Assembly: GCA_033439295.1 (NCBI GenBank)
Contig: JAVTLE010000005.1
Coordinates: 3,708,501 to 3,772,500 of the forward strand
DNA: 64,000 nucleotides
Direction of reading: 5' to 3'
From: Deuterostichococcus epilithicus
Lineage: Eukaryota; Chlorophyta; Trebouxiophyceae; Prasiolales; Stichococcaceae
Positions 1 to 11,518 of the stretch are shown here, piece by piece (the first letter of the stretch is position 1; the number at the start of each line of letters is the position of its first letter). The translations under genes were made by a program, and so were the position numbers. Under the pieces are notes generated by a model, which did no database searches, had not been told where the DNA came from, and worked only from the letters and a program-made list of their open reading frames with translations.

Positions 1-434
1 AGCATGCATCAACAGGGCTGTAATGTTGCACGTGCTTCAGCACATTATCTCCAGCAAATCAGACCATGGCATGCTGCAACGGTGGCACTGTGTCTTTCGG
101 ATGACCTGCCAAGCAGCCTGCTCGCACACATGGTTTTGGCGCTTGGCGAACGCCAGAGTCGCAACTGCACACAGGTGCTGGACGGAGACGCGGGCGACCT
201 CACCTGTCGGACCTGCTGGGATACATTGATGGGAGGCATGCCCTGGCCCTCACCGGTGGGCGATGCTCTAAAAACCAAGTTGGTGCTGTGCCTCCGGATC
301 CCCATCCATGCCATGGTGGAATGCCTCTTCAGCCCGCCGTCACCAGCGCAGCCGCGGAAGGAAGACAAATCCACTAGACAATAGGTTGACACAGCAAACA
401 AGTGGACGCAGCAAAGGATTGCAGGCGGCTGACA
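1..434. other. Unassigned left edge
   Basis: This stretch lies before the first coding exon I can support. One open frame of 126 codons (4-384, +) crosses it, but it matches no family I recognise, has no clear downstream splice partner in phase, and has the mixed composition of intron or untranslated DNA. It may be the 5' untranslated region of the SUMO protease gene or the end of a gene lying to the left. Confidence 0.4.
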
Positions 435-3400
435 ATGTCATATAGTCTTGCTTGTGCGTGCACAGCAGCAGGACCGGCCCCGGGCGACCAATGGCCGGGC
501 GGCCGCTGGCGGCGGCGGCGGCGGCGGCGGCGGCGGGCGGCGGTGGCCGCGGCCAGCGGACGATCACCGGCATGTCCCCGCTGCCGCGCCCGGCGCCCAG
601 GGTGCGGAGGCCCAGCGGCGTCGGCGGCGCCGGCGCCGGCGCTGCTGGCCGCGCCCGTGGCCCGCGGCCGCGTCGCCAGCGACAGCGAGGCCGGCGGCAG
701 CGATTGGGAGCCATCAGTTGCCGGGCGTCGCAAGGGGGCGGCGCCCAGGCGCGCCACCGGTGCGGCGCCGGCTGGCAAGCAGGTGGGCCCACACGTCATT
801 CCGATGTCTGCTTGAGGGTCTTGATGAAGGGGGACCGTGCGGACACGAAAGGTCCTGGGGTCTCACAGTTTGTTGTTATGCTCTGCTTTTCACTCCAAAG
901 GTCAGCCCCCTGCCAGCAGAACTGGTGCCCCCGCATCAAAATCTGTAGTGATACAGCCGCACACAAATGGCCTGCTTATTGGTCTTGTTCGTGAAAAAAC
1001 TCGCCAACACGGCTGCCTGCATGTGGGGATGCAGATGCCGCCGGGCAATGCCGACGAGCCGGTCACGCTGCTGAGCTCCGACGAGGACGAGCCGGCGGCG
1101 CTGCCGGCAGGCGGTGGCCGCAGCGGCGCAGGCGGCGCCGGCGCGGTCGCCGACCACGACTGGCCGGGCGGTGCCATCGCGGCGCCTCGGCGGTCCACGC
1201 GCGCTAACATGCACCGCTCCCCCAGCGAGCGCTTCAAGGTGTTTGTTATGCGTTCCTTGTGCTGTTGCTGGATGATCGCTTACAGCCGTCGGCTGCAGCT
1301 TGGCTGACTCTGGGTGACCGCGATCTCGGCGCCTGTGTCGGGTGTCAGTGAGGCACGGGCAGCACGTGCAGCGGCAGCTGCGACTCTGAGAACCGTCAGC
1401 CCCATCCCACGCTTTCTTGCGCTCCGCTGTCAGGCTGACGACACCAATGCTGTGCGTGAGGGAGCCATATCAGGCAGACGCAGCGATTACATCTTGCATG
1501 TGGTGCCGGCAATCCCACATCTGCCCCATTCCCCTTATAAAGGTCTTCGAGCTCGTTTTGACTATTGCCGCGAAGGATCACGAATGCTGCAGTCCTCGCA
1601 AGCTAGTACGAACACTCGATGCAACACACACAGATCCTAGACCACTGCAGGGCTGCGTGGCGGTGTACCCGCCGGGGCGGTCGGACGGTGTGGAGGTGCG
1701 CGGCTCAGACCTGTCGCGCCTGGAGCCCGACGAGTTCCTGAACGACACCGTCATCGACCTGTACATCCGGTGAGGAACCCAATGACCTATGCATCCGGGG
1801 AGAGAGTGGAGGAGGGAATGGGGTTTGAACTCGGCATTCAGCTTGGGCGGGCGGCCGTCTGACTGCGTGCGCAGTTGCAGCGTCCGTGCCGGAGTGGGTG
1901 TGCAAGTCGGAGAACCCGTGGACGAGGTCACATGGCTGGCGCAACATCGTGCAGGCTTGCATGCAATTTGTAGCCATCGTTGGCAACTCTGACTGGGGGA
2001 TTGCTCCGGTGTCACTGAACCACGCAACAGACCCCGTCACGTCCGGCAAGCGGCAGAGCGGCATGCTCATGCCGGCACCTTCTGGAAAGCTGTCGCCACA
2101 GGAGGTCCTATCGACCTGTCGCCTTACCACCTATCGACCTGGCACATCGCCCAACCACCTCTTGATCTGCACATCGCCCAACCACCCGCAATACCCAGCA
2201 CTGCTACCAGAGAGTGAACTGCTGAGTCTGAATCCGAAACAGGTACATCGAGGAGAGGCTGCCGGAGCACGTTCGAGAGCGCTGCCACTTCTTCAACTCC
2301 TTCTTCTTCAAGAAGCTGACGGAAAAGTCGTCGGACCGCAAGTCCGGCGGCAGCGGCGGCAGCGGCGGCAGCGGGGTGTTGGGCAGCCCCACCGTCGGCA
2401 ATGCGGGCCAGCGGGGCTTCGAGCGCGTGCGCAAGTGGACGCGGGTGCGTGGCTCCGACTTGCTCTTGCGACAGCTGCGGAGCTGTGGCTTCCAGCAAAG
2501 TGTTGCTTGGCAAGCAGGAGGGACGAGCAGGGGGTCCATCGTCCACCATTGGCCGTCCGCACCTTGGTGCTTGCACTTGCGCTTCAATGCCAAATCTTGG
2601 AACCACGGACTCTTTCTCTTAAGGCATCTCTTGGTGCACTGCACGGCTCTCAGTACCGGACGTCCGGCTGGCGCACCGCACAGTGTCAGATGCAGACACC
2701 CGTTGTACCACCCGCAGGGCGTGGACATCTTCGCCAAGGACTGGCTGTTCATCCCGTACCACGACTACCTGCACTGGAGCCTCATCCTGGTGGCGCACCC
2801 GGGCGTGCTGCCGGGGGACGACCCACAGCGCTCGCAGTGCATCGTGCACTTCGACTCCATGGACGGCGGTGCGCGGCCCCTGGCCTCGCATCTGTTCCAG
2901 TCTGAGCTGACTGAACATGTCACTCTGGACTCCTGGAAAGCCTGAAAGCAGGGTTTTGTGTCTGGAAGCTGGTTTCAGTGTCAGCGAGCCATTCCTGTGT
3001 GCAGATAGAGACTTGTTTGTCTCGAGAGCAAGGTCGGCGATTGCAGCGTCTGGCCGTGGCATGAGACCCGTCAGCAAAGCACAGACGCAAAGAGAAATTT
3101 GGAAAGGGCTTCTCGGCAAACCAACGCCGCAGGCTCGGTTCGAGATTTGTGCTGTGCGCGGCAGGCGGGCACTCAACGATGAACGTCACGAGGCAGCTGC
3201 GGGGCTACCTGCAGAACGAGTGGGAGCGCCAGGTGTGCCCCCACGCTAAACCCTGACCTCTCTATCGTGCACCCACCATGCAGACCTGAGCTGGGTGGGA
3301 GATCTCTGCAGGCTGCACGGTCGCTGGGAGTGCCCCACCCCTGTCCCCTGTCCATGTATGCGCCATGCAGCCGCCAGGTCCTGCCTCGCGACACCCGCCC

Positions 3401-6400
3401 TCCAGGCCCGCTCAGGTTGGAGCTTGCCCCTGCTGCCTGCAGGCGCAGGAGGGGGCAGAGACCTGCAAGCCCAGGCAGTGGGCGGCGGCCAACCCTGGCA
3501 AGACGCACCCGGTCTTCAACCCGGCCAGCTGCCCCGGCCTCTCCGTGCCGACGCTGCCCAAACAGGTGCCGCTTGGTGAAAGGATCACATTGTCAATGTT
3601 TCGTGAGCTCAGAGGCAACCAGCCAGGCGTCACATGCTAGGCCATCGGCTGTGCGGCAGCCGGCCCCGTGAGCAGGGACCAGCTCTTATGCTGCAGCTGT
3701 CGCCCTTGTCTCCAGCTGGTCTTCATTCGGCAGCTGTTGCCGACTTGCTCACCCAAGAGATGCAAGCTTTCCTGCCTTGTGTCTGCGCAGGACAACCACT
3801 GCGACTGCGGCCTGTTCCTGCTAACGTACATCGAGTTCTTCACGCACTGCCCGCCGGACTTCCTGTCGGCGGCGCTCGTCAGGGACGCGGGCATCGCCGG
3901 TGAGGCGTCATATTTCTTTCGATTTCAATAAGGATAAGGAAACCGCTTGATCCCCGCCGATCACCTGTTGATGTTGCTGGTCAATGGTAGTCGGCATTGC
4001 GGGTGCAGCCTTGTCTTGCGCCCTTCGATCGCTATGCTCCCCTATATCGCTCTGATGTTGCACACCTGCCCCTACACTCAACCCCTGAGACCCTGCGGCT
4101 TGGCTGGCCTGGGCAAATTGTCGGCGGCGCTCGTCAGGCAGGCGGCACCGCCAATGCGGCATTGTGTTGCGCTCGCAACTCGCGCCCCTGCCACACACCG
4201 TCTGATCCTACGGCTCACCCGGCCCATACTTCCTGCCTAGCGTGCTGGTGCAAGAGGGCGGCATCGCCAGTGTCTCGTGCTTCTCCTGTCGCGCACGCAT
4301 GTCGTTTCCCGCACACCTCGTCGATCTGCAGCTCGTTTCACCCGGCCTTGGACAAAATGGCTGCACTGCTGGTCCGCAGTCTTGGGCGGCTGATGTGCTG
4401 CGCATCAGCCTCCGGAAGATGCCATCCAGTTTCAGCTGAGATGATGCCTCAGTGATCAGCACGGAATCCATGCATAGGGTAGGGGTAAACTGGGCGGCAG
4501 CGGTCTCATGACGGCACGCCCATGAGACGGGGGAAGATCTGGGGAGCGAGCGACTTTCAGTCATCAGGCACTCCCATATTGGGAAAAGAACTTGACAAAC
4601 TCACGCTACTCTGCGATGCTGCAGACACGCACGACTACAAGGGCTTTATGTCCAGGGCGTGGTTCTCCGCCCGCAACGCAGGCGCGCTGCGTGGCTTCCT
4701 GCGCTCTGTCATCCTGCAGGAGTTCATCACCCAGGTGCGTTCACGTTTTTGGGGTTTGCCATGAACTCCAGCCCCAAGCACCTGCCATGCTCTACGCTTC
4801 TCCTGTCGTGCAGACGATCCTCCTGTTGTGCAGACGGTAGTTTGGTGGGGGACGAGCCCTGTCAGCTGCGGGGCCAGGCCGCAGGGAGCAGAGAGACTTG
4901 ACCAGCAGACGTGGCTGAGCATGCTGAGAAAGTCCTGTCAGTGTGCTTTCATTGCAGCGGCCCCTGCTGCAGGGGCCGCAACGCCGCAGGCGCTGCTGAC
5001 GGGCAGCAGGGCCAAGGAGACATGCAAGGCGTCATCCAGTGTATCCCGGCGGCCAGCCACGGCTGCAGGAAGAACCATCTGCTGACACGGCGACCGCCCC
5101 TTCTCCCCGCTGCAGGGCAAGGCCAAGGCGGCTGCACTACTGGCGGGCGGCAGGGACGCAGAGTCACGCGACGCGGACAAGGCCGTCGCCGCGGCGGCGG
5201 AGGCGCTGTCCGAATACGAGGGCCAGATCCAGACCGGCGACTACCGCGGGTGCGCTTTGGGTGCTGTGTTGTGACATTTGTGTTTTGTGTTGCCCTGCTG
5301 CCCCAGCCGATGCAAGGTGCGCGGTGCTCGTGCTACTTGCCGCTTGCCGTTTGCTGCTTGCGCTCATTGGAAGGCACCCCCAGCAGCCGCCACAGCGTGC
5401 GCAGCACAGGACGAAGCAGCCTGAGGCAGGCACAGCGACAGGTCGCCCGGCAGTCAGCCATCTTTCGTTTTCGTGCAATCAGACCTCCTGAATGTGACAT
5501 GTGCCGCTGCCGCAGATACTTGACGCCGGCAGCGTATCAGCCAGAGGCGGCCAAAGCGCACTTGGAATACCTGGAGGTGCGAAAACCTAAGCCCCGTCCA
5601 TGCATGTGTGGAATTCGCATGCTGTCAGACTACGGCTGCCACTCAAGCAGTTGCGGCTTGAGTGGCAGGCTGCCTGTAGCTGGGACCTTGGGTGCTCCTC
5701 TGCTCCGAATTGCGCTTACCGACTCGCCTGGCTGCAGCGTCACCCTGGGCTATCCACCAAGAAGGTTGCGCATGCTGTAGCTTGCTTGCTCGGGTCGGCT
5801 CGCTTGCACGGGTCGGCTCGGACACGGGCTGCGCCCGCCCGCCGCATAGTGCTTGCCGACCTGGCGGCTCCAGCCTGGCTCGAAGGGGCCTGCCGCGGCG
5901 GGCTTGGTGCTCGTCGAAACTCCCCATGCCGCGCTGGCACGAGACACCACTGCGCACCCGTTGCTCAGACACGCCGTCGGCATCAGACACTGCTGTGCAT
6001 CTGTTCACCGAAAATATATCATTAATATCATGCGAAATTTTGAAATACACTTTCAAAATCATTTATCAACAAAAAAAGTCAGTCGCGCAGACCAAGGCGC
6101 GGCAAGAGGAGCGGAAGCGGCAGCGCATGGCGGAAAAGGCGGCGGAGAAGGCTACGGCGGACGCCAAGGCCAGGGCGGACAAGGCGCACAGGCGGGCCGC
6201 GGTGGCGGCGCGCCGCGCCAAGGCGGCGGCACAGGGCGGCGCCGTCTGCATCGACGTGGTGCGCACGCCCTGAGCGAGCTGCACCTTGGGGTTTGGGGGC
6301 GTTCAAGGGGAGACCGACCTTGCATGGGTGGGGGCGCGCCGCTGCCCCGCCCTGATGCGGGCTGGCGGTAGCGGCTCCGGACCTCTCTGGAATGCTGCCG

Positions 6401-9384
6401 CAGCGCCGGATCGCTCCCTGCTCCGCCCACACCTGAAGCCACGCTGTTGACCGCTCAGCAGCCGCGCAGGCGCCGAAAGTCTCGGGCCGTGCCTCCCCCA
6501 CAGGACGAGGCGACGCAGGCGGCCGAGGACGAGAACGACCTGCTCAACGCCGACACGCCGGCGTCGCAGCTGGGCGGCGGCGGCGGCGGCGCCCGCGTCG
6601 GCGGCGACAGAGGCGCCGAGGAAGACATTGAGTTGGTGCTCGACGGCTCGCAGGACGACTGCGGCGGCGGCGCCGGCCCCGCCAATGCGGCGCGCGACGC
6701 AGACGGCGGGTGCGTGCCCCTGAGTGCCCAGACCCTCAGCTGTGCTGCGGCTGGGCAGCGGGACATGGGTGCACGATCATGCTGCAGGCGCGGTAGCGTG
6801 CCGGAGTGGACATGCGCTGTCGCCGCGGCTGCTGCGCCGTCGGCCGGTCAGGGTGACAGCGCCTGCCGGCGAGGCTGGCCCACGAGGCTTGCCCGCAAGG
6901 CAGCCCGCTGCGACACAGCGACGTAACGTTGATGCCACACTGCACAGGACCAGGTCTCACAGCGCGTACTGCTCACCTACTGGTGCCACTGCTGCTCGAT
7001 GCAGTGTGGCGCGGGAGGCCGAGCACAGGTCGGCGCGGCGGCGGCGGACTTCTGCGGGCCGCCGCGGCTCAGGCAGCAGGCGCCACAGCAGCGCGTACCG
7101 CATTGAGGACTCGGACACCGACCCAGCCGACCCCGAGGCGCTGCCAAGCAGCTTTGTCGGCCCGCAGGTGCCGCCGCAAGCAACCGATGCCACCTCAATG
7201 TGCACTGCATTCAGCAGCACGATGCATGTCATCACGCTGGCATCAGGAACCTTAACAGCCTTCACGAATATGTGTCCGTGCAGGAGCGGCCAAAGCGAGC
7301 AAAGCATGCCAGGGGCGTCGACGCAGCCACCAAGGGCGCTGCCAGCCCGGCGGGCAGCCTGCAGGGCGATCCAGCAGGCAGCGCCGGCAACGACTTCGAC
7401 GCGATGCTGAGTGGCTGCAGCAACGACGGCGGCAGCGATGCCGGCGTGACTGCGGCGGCAGCGGCCAAGGCCTGCAGCCCTGAGCGGCCTGCCAAGCAGG
7501 TGCCTCTTGGCGAGATGTGGCGGGCTCCTGCTGAACTGTCACCCTGCATCATGTTCAGCATACAAAAGCTGCGAAGCTGATCGCAGTAGCCCCACGCAGG
7601 GCCAAGCATGCCCTGCGAGCAGTCACGGTTTGGGACAGTCCTCCCGTGTCCCTCCAGCGAGTGGGCTGTCTGTGGCTGCGACTTCGAAGTGCTAAGTGGC
7701 ATTGCGGTGCTGCTCTGCAGGCAAAGCGGGCAGCCGTCGTCTGGACGCCGCCTGTCGCCATGGCCCGCTCGCCTTCCGCAGGTGCGACCGCCTGATCGCC
7801 TGCTCGCCCTCTGTGACGCATTGTCCGCGCAACTGAACCTGCGCGTGGCAGTCTCCAGCTGGTGAGGAACTGGGCCGCACCCTAACCTCAACCACCGTGC
7901 TGCAAGGGTGCATGCTCAATGAGCGCCAGCCCGTGCCACCTCCCCAGCCCTCGCAAAGGCTGCCCGCGCCCCCAGCAACCTGTCCTCATCACACCTGCAC
8001 CGCGCCATGCAGGCATGGCGCCCACCTCGAGCGGCGGCAGCGGCGCGACCGGCAGCCAGGCACAGAGAGGTCGACCACAGGGCCCGATGCATGCCGAGCG
8101 CGTGCTCTCGCCACCGTGCGTCCGGCCTTGGGCTTCCCTGCACCCCAGACTCGTCGCACCTGCACCACCGCCTGGCACAAGCACGGTCACAAGGGCAGCG
8201 CCAGGCTCTTGAGGCACTGCTCGCGGGGTTCTCTCCTCTCGCCGGCTGAGAGGCGACTGCGGGGCACGACTCTTGCTGCTGCTCGGCTTTGGCTAGCAGC
8301 CCGAGGGCATAGAGCACAGGACCTGTGCCCAGCTGCTTCCATTGGGCAGGCCTCAGAGCTTCTGCATGACGCCGCACACCTTAGCGGCTCACGTGCAGGC
8401 CTTGTGCATGCGCTACACATACACCTTTGTGTTCCTCTAGTTACGTTCAAGCGACTGCCACTGTCGCTGCAGGCTGTCGTTCCAGAAGCCAGCGCCGGTG
8501 CCCGTTTCCGAGGAGCAGCCCTCGCCGATCTCAAGCGAGAGCCTGAACGCAGCCCTGACGCCCGATGGCAACGGCGGTGACGGCAGCGGCGGCGGAGGCG
8601 GGGGCGACGTCTACCCCGGCAATGGCATGCACGCCACGCTGCTGGCGCCGCCTGTGGCAAGCTCGCAGCCGCGGGCTGTCAGCGCGCCGGTGAGCTTGCG
8701 AGCGCAGCAAGCCATCGAATATGAACCCTTGGAACCGCCACACAGGTCGTGGCAGTTTGTTCTGCGACCCTGCAGCCACGTGTTCCGAGTCGTATCATCG
8801 GTTTCTTGCCGGCAGTGGCGGAGCTGTTGCTGCGCAACGCCAGATTCGTCTGCTGCAGCTTTTGAGCCACAGCATCCGACACTGTTTACTCAAGCGCTTC
8901 TCTGCTGTTACATGTGCAGCCGCATTCGTGGCGGTCGGCCGCGCAACCCGCCGCTGATGCCGCCGAGCCGCCTGCCCAGCCGGCTGACACAGCTGCGGCG
9001 GCACATGAGTCGGCACAGCAGCCGGACCCTGGCTTTCCCCTGCCCGTCATCGGCGATTATGAATACGAAAGCGACAGCGATGCAGGCGGCGCGGCCGGAG
9101 CACCTGATGCAGACGACATGGTCGGCGGCGCCGGCGGCTCCGGGGCTGGGCCAGTCATCAATGCCTTCCTGATGGCCGGCAAAGATGCAGCGGGCACCTT
9201 TGCTGGGCATTTGCAGTCGTGGTTCAACCCGGGCAGCGCACCAGCAGACGCGCCGCCGGGTGGCAGCTTGGCGCCAGGCAGCGGAGCGGTGCCGGGCAGC
9301 GGAGCGGCGCCGGGCAGCGGCCGCCGTCTCGGCAAGCGCGAGCTGAACAGGGCCCCAATCATGGTGCGGCGCTATGCCCACTAA
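435..9384 (+). CDS. Ulp1/SENP-type SUMO protease (peptidase C48)
   Basis: A cysteine protease expected to process SUMO precursors and remove SUMO from nuclear proteins. My in-phase model has 19 exons (1,089 aa): 435-779, 1035-1238, 1651-1769, 2243-2444, 2718-2899, 3193-3232, 3443-3565, 3791-3899, 4625-4734, 5116-5249, 5516-5576, 6091-6258, 6462-6709, 7005-7167, 7284-7499, 7721-7781, 8013-8115, 8473-8689, 8920-9384. The catalytic domain starts at EPDEFLNDTVIDLYIRYIEE and continues through RCHFFNSFFFKKL, DYLHWSL (His309), VHFDSMDG (Asp336) and PKQDNHCDCGLF (Gln405, Cys411), so the full His-Asp-Gln-Cys set is present. The N-terminus is Arg/Ala/Gly-rich with a SIM-like VTLLSSDEDE. The long C-terminal tail is acidic, Ser/Gly-rich and ends in a short tandem GSGAxP repeat. 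The protease core is certain. The start codon and the splice choices at 7.7-8.5 kb are the weakest points. Confidence 0.92.
2107..2190 (+). repeat. Short tandem repeat in SUMO protease intron 3
   Basis: Two imperfect units repeat side by side in this intron: a CTATCGACCTG unit occurs twice, followed by two copies of a unit containing GCACATCGCCCAACCAC. It is non-coding, sits just upstream of exon 4 and looks like ordinary slippage. Confidence 0.7.
4119..4272 (+). repeat. Two decayed copies of SUMO protease exon 8 within the next intron
   Basis: Exon 8 ends with codons for DFLSAALVRDAGIA. In the following intron, 4119-4138 repeats 20 bases of that exon (3864-3883) without a mismatch. A second, more diverged copy at 4227-4272 can still be read as YFLPSVLVQEGGIAS. 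Neither copy joins in phase with good splice sites to exon 9, whereas the parent exon does. I read them as decayed tandem duplications. Confidence 0.8.
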
Positions 9385-9629
9385 TCCCACGTCTGGGACA
9401 GTACGAGGGATGGCATGGCTGCGATGCGCCTTAGCATTGCCACAGCACAACACGATGAATTGTACTGAAGTCGATCCCGGGGCACACATCGTGGTCCCGA
9501 ATCTAGACTTTCTGTGGAGGCTACGCTAATCCACCCCGGATCTGTATGTCACTGCAATGGGTGACAGGCGACGGGTGAAAATTTGTTGCCACCCTCGCGC
9601 AGAAGCCCCGGCAACTAGCAGTGCGAGAC

Positions 9630-10874
9630 ATGGCGGGCGGCGCGTTCAAACCACCGCGGCTCGGCGGCGCCGCCGCCTCGTCCGGCCTCGGCCCCTATGG
9701 CCAGCAGTGCCTGGACACCGACGAGGCGCCGGGCGACTCGGAGGCAGCGGCGGCGGCAGAAACAGCCGCAGCGGCCGCGCCGGCGGGCTGCGAGCAGGCC
9801 GGTGGCGTCGCGTCGTCAGAGCAGCCGCAGCGGCGGCGGCAGCCGCAGCAGCAGGCGGGCGCTGCGCCGCCGCAGGCTCTCAGCGCCAGCCGGCCGGCGG
9901 ACGTTCCATGGCGCATGGCGAAAAGAGGCACGCCAGTCGGCGCAGCCGACGTGGCGGCGTCGGCGGCGGCGCCGCAGCAGCTGGCCGATCCCCACCTGCC
10001 GCTGGGGCTGGTCACCGCCGGCCAGTCGGCGGCGGTTCACTGGGAGCCCAGCGCCGACGAGGTCGCGGAGCTGGATGTGGACGATGCAGACGATGGTCCT
10101 GGACCCGCGAACTGGCCGGGCGGCTGCAACAACAGCAGACGCGGTGGCAGCAGTGGCGGCAGGATGGTCTCCCCTGCTGCCGGCCTGACTGACCACTGGG
10201 CACCGATTCCCACGCCGCCGGGCTCGTCGGCGGGCTTCACGCGGTCTGCCGGCGTGAAGCAGGAGCATCAGCAGCAGCAGCGGCAGCAGCAGCGGCCGAA
10301 GATGCAGCTGCAGCCGGTGTCGCCGCGGGCGGGGGCGCCGCTGCAGGAGGCCGAGCAGCGGGCCACGCCGCAGCCACAGCATGCGGCGTCGCGGCGGCAT
10401 GCCCGACAGGCACCGGCGCATGCGCAGGGCGCGTCCGACATGACAGAACCCATCGATCTGTCGGATGCCTCGTCGGCCGGCAGCGACCGCAGCGGGCGAA
10501 AGCGCCGCCGGCTGCGGGACAGCGTCGCCACGGCTGACTCCGTACGCTCTGATGCGCCTGGCGGCGCCAGCCCGGCAGCGGCGCAGCAGCAGCAGCAGCG
10601 GCAGGCTCGCCAGGCAGGCGGGCTGGACATCAGCGGGACCGGCAGGCTGCAGAACGGCCACCACAAAGGCGTAGGCGGCGCAGAGGGCCTGGGGTCCCCG
10701 CCCACGTCGCCGAGCAGGATGCGGAGGGCCACTGCCAGCGGCTGCAGGCTGACGACACCTAGTCCCGTGAAGCAGGGTGCCTCCAGCGGTGGCTCTGGTA
10801 CGCCCGTCGGCGCCAAGCTGGAAGGCAGGAATGGGAAGGGCAGCAGGGGGTCGATGAGCTTGAGCGCCCTCTGA
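9630..10874 (+). CDS. Orphan low-complexity nuclear-type protein (single exon)
   Basis: One uninterrupted frame of 414 codons from ATG to TGA, 245 bp after the SUMO protease stop. No domain is recognised. The sequence is rich in Ala, Gly, Ser, Pro and Gln, with Gln runs near residues 213-225 and 315-320. Visible motifs are VKQE (canonical SUMO acceptor pattern, Lys about 210), EPIDLSD (SIM-like, about 273-279), GRKRRRL (basic nuclear localisation type) and several Ser/Thr-Pro sites near the end. The basic and phosphorylatable motifs suggest a nuclear regulatory protein, but this is inference. An antisense frame covers the same bases; I prefer the + frame because it keeps coherent motifs and ends at a clean stop. 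It could also be a distal part of a larger unit. Confidence 0.6.
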   Translation: MAGGAFKPPRLGGAAASSGLGPYGQQCLDTDEAPGDSEAAAAAETAAAAAPAGCEQAGGVASSEQPQRRRQPQQQAGAAPPQALSASRPADVPWRMAKRGTPVGAADVAASAAAPQQLADPHLPLGLVTAGQSAAVHWEPSADEVAELDVDDADDGPGPANWPGGCNNSRRGGSSGGRMVSPAAGLTDHWAPIPTPPGSSAGFTRSAGVKQEHQQQQRQQQRPKMQLQPVSPRAGAPLQEAEQRATPQPQHAASRRHARQAPAHAQGASDMTEPIDLSDASSAGSDRSGRKRRRLRDSVATADSVRSDAPGGASPAAAQQQQQRQARQAGGLDISGTGRLQNGHHKGVGGAEGLGSPPTSPSRMRRATASGCRLTTPSPVKQGASSGGSGTPVGAKLEGRNGKGSRGSMSLSAL

Positions 10875-11518
10875 CTTAGCGCGGCCGCAATGCATGATGG
10901 CAACATCGTTCCTGCTGCACTCTGCGCCTTGTGCGGACACCTTTCGATTTTGCAAGTGCACGCTTTGTATCATAGGTCAGCAGGTCGCGCACAGCACTCA
11001 GCGTCTCGTTTGCAGCATGAAAAGCTTGTCTTGGTCAGGAGGGAGGCAGTGTGGTCCGATCGATTGTTGAGCCGGCGCTCCCCTGTAGCAAAACCCCACG
11101 ATGCCGAGTCGTTCATTAACCTGGCTACCCAGCTGCACAAACATAGTTTTTCTCGCTTCGAATTTGCTCAAGAAGCGCATTGCAGATTCGTATCACATCA
11201 CGACGCAGCAGGAGAATACACGATCGAGGCCACGGCACTGACATGCGCAGTACCATCCTGAATTTTGTTCACAGGAAAGTCGCTGCTCGAACCGCATTGC
11301 CGGACCGGCTTCTTACATCAGCCCAGGGCTCACTCTCTCGCACGCCAGCAGGTCATCAGCGATCAGCCGCCAGCAATCAGCTGCATCGCACCTCGCTGCC
11401 CAAGCACAGCAGCCAGGCCACGTCGTCTGGAGCCTCGAACGGCTCTGTGAGCGGCGGCACGCCAGCGCAGCAGAAGCGGGACCTTTCGATCAATTCTGCA
11501 GTGACTAGGAACGTCGGC
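10875..11518. other. Intergenic region before the SCCPDH-like gene
   Basis: About 640 bp between tandem + genes. An in-frame extension upstream of the next gene's ATG is open for roughly 100 codons, so an N-terminal targeting region starting near 11,240 cannot be excluded. Otherwise I see no coding signal, repeat or RNA gene. Confidence 0.5.

Noticed and set aside
448-994. Two further long frames over SUMO protease exon 1
   Set aside because: They are shadows. The frame chosen joins exon 2 in phase and yields the acidic VASDSEAGGSDWE segment.
9816-10973. Antisense 385-codon open frame over the orphan ORF
   Set aside because: Arg/Leu/Pro-rich translation typical of the reverse strand of GC-rich coding DNA; no motifs and no splice partners.
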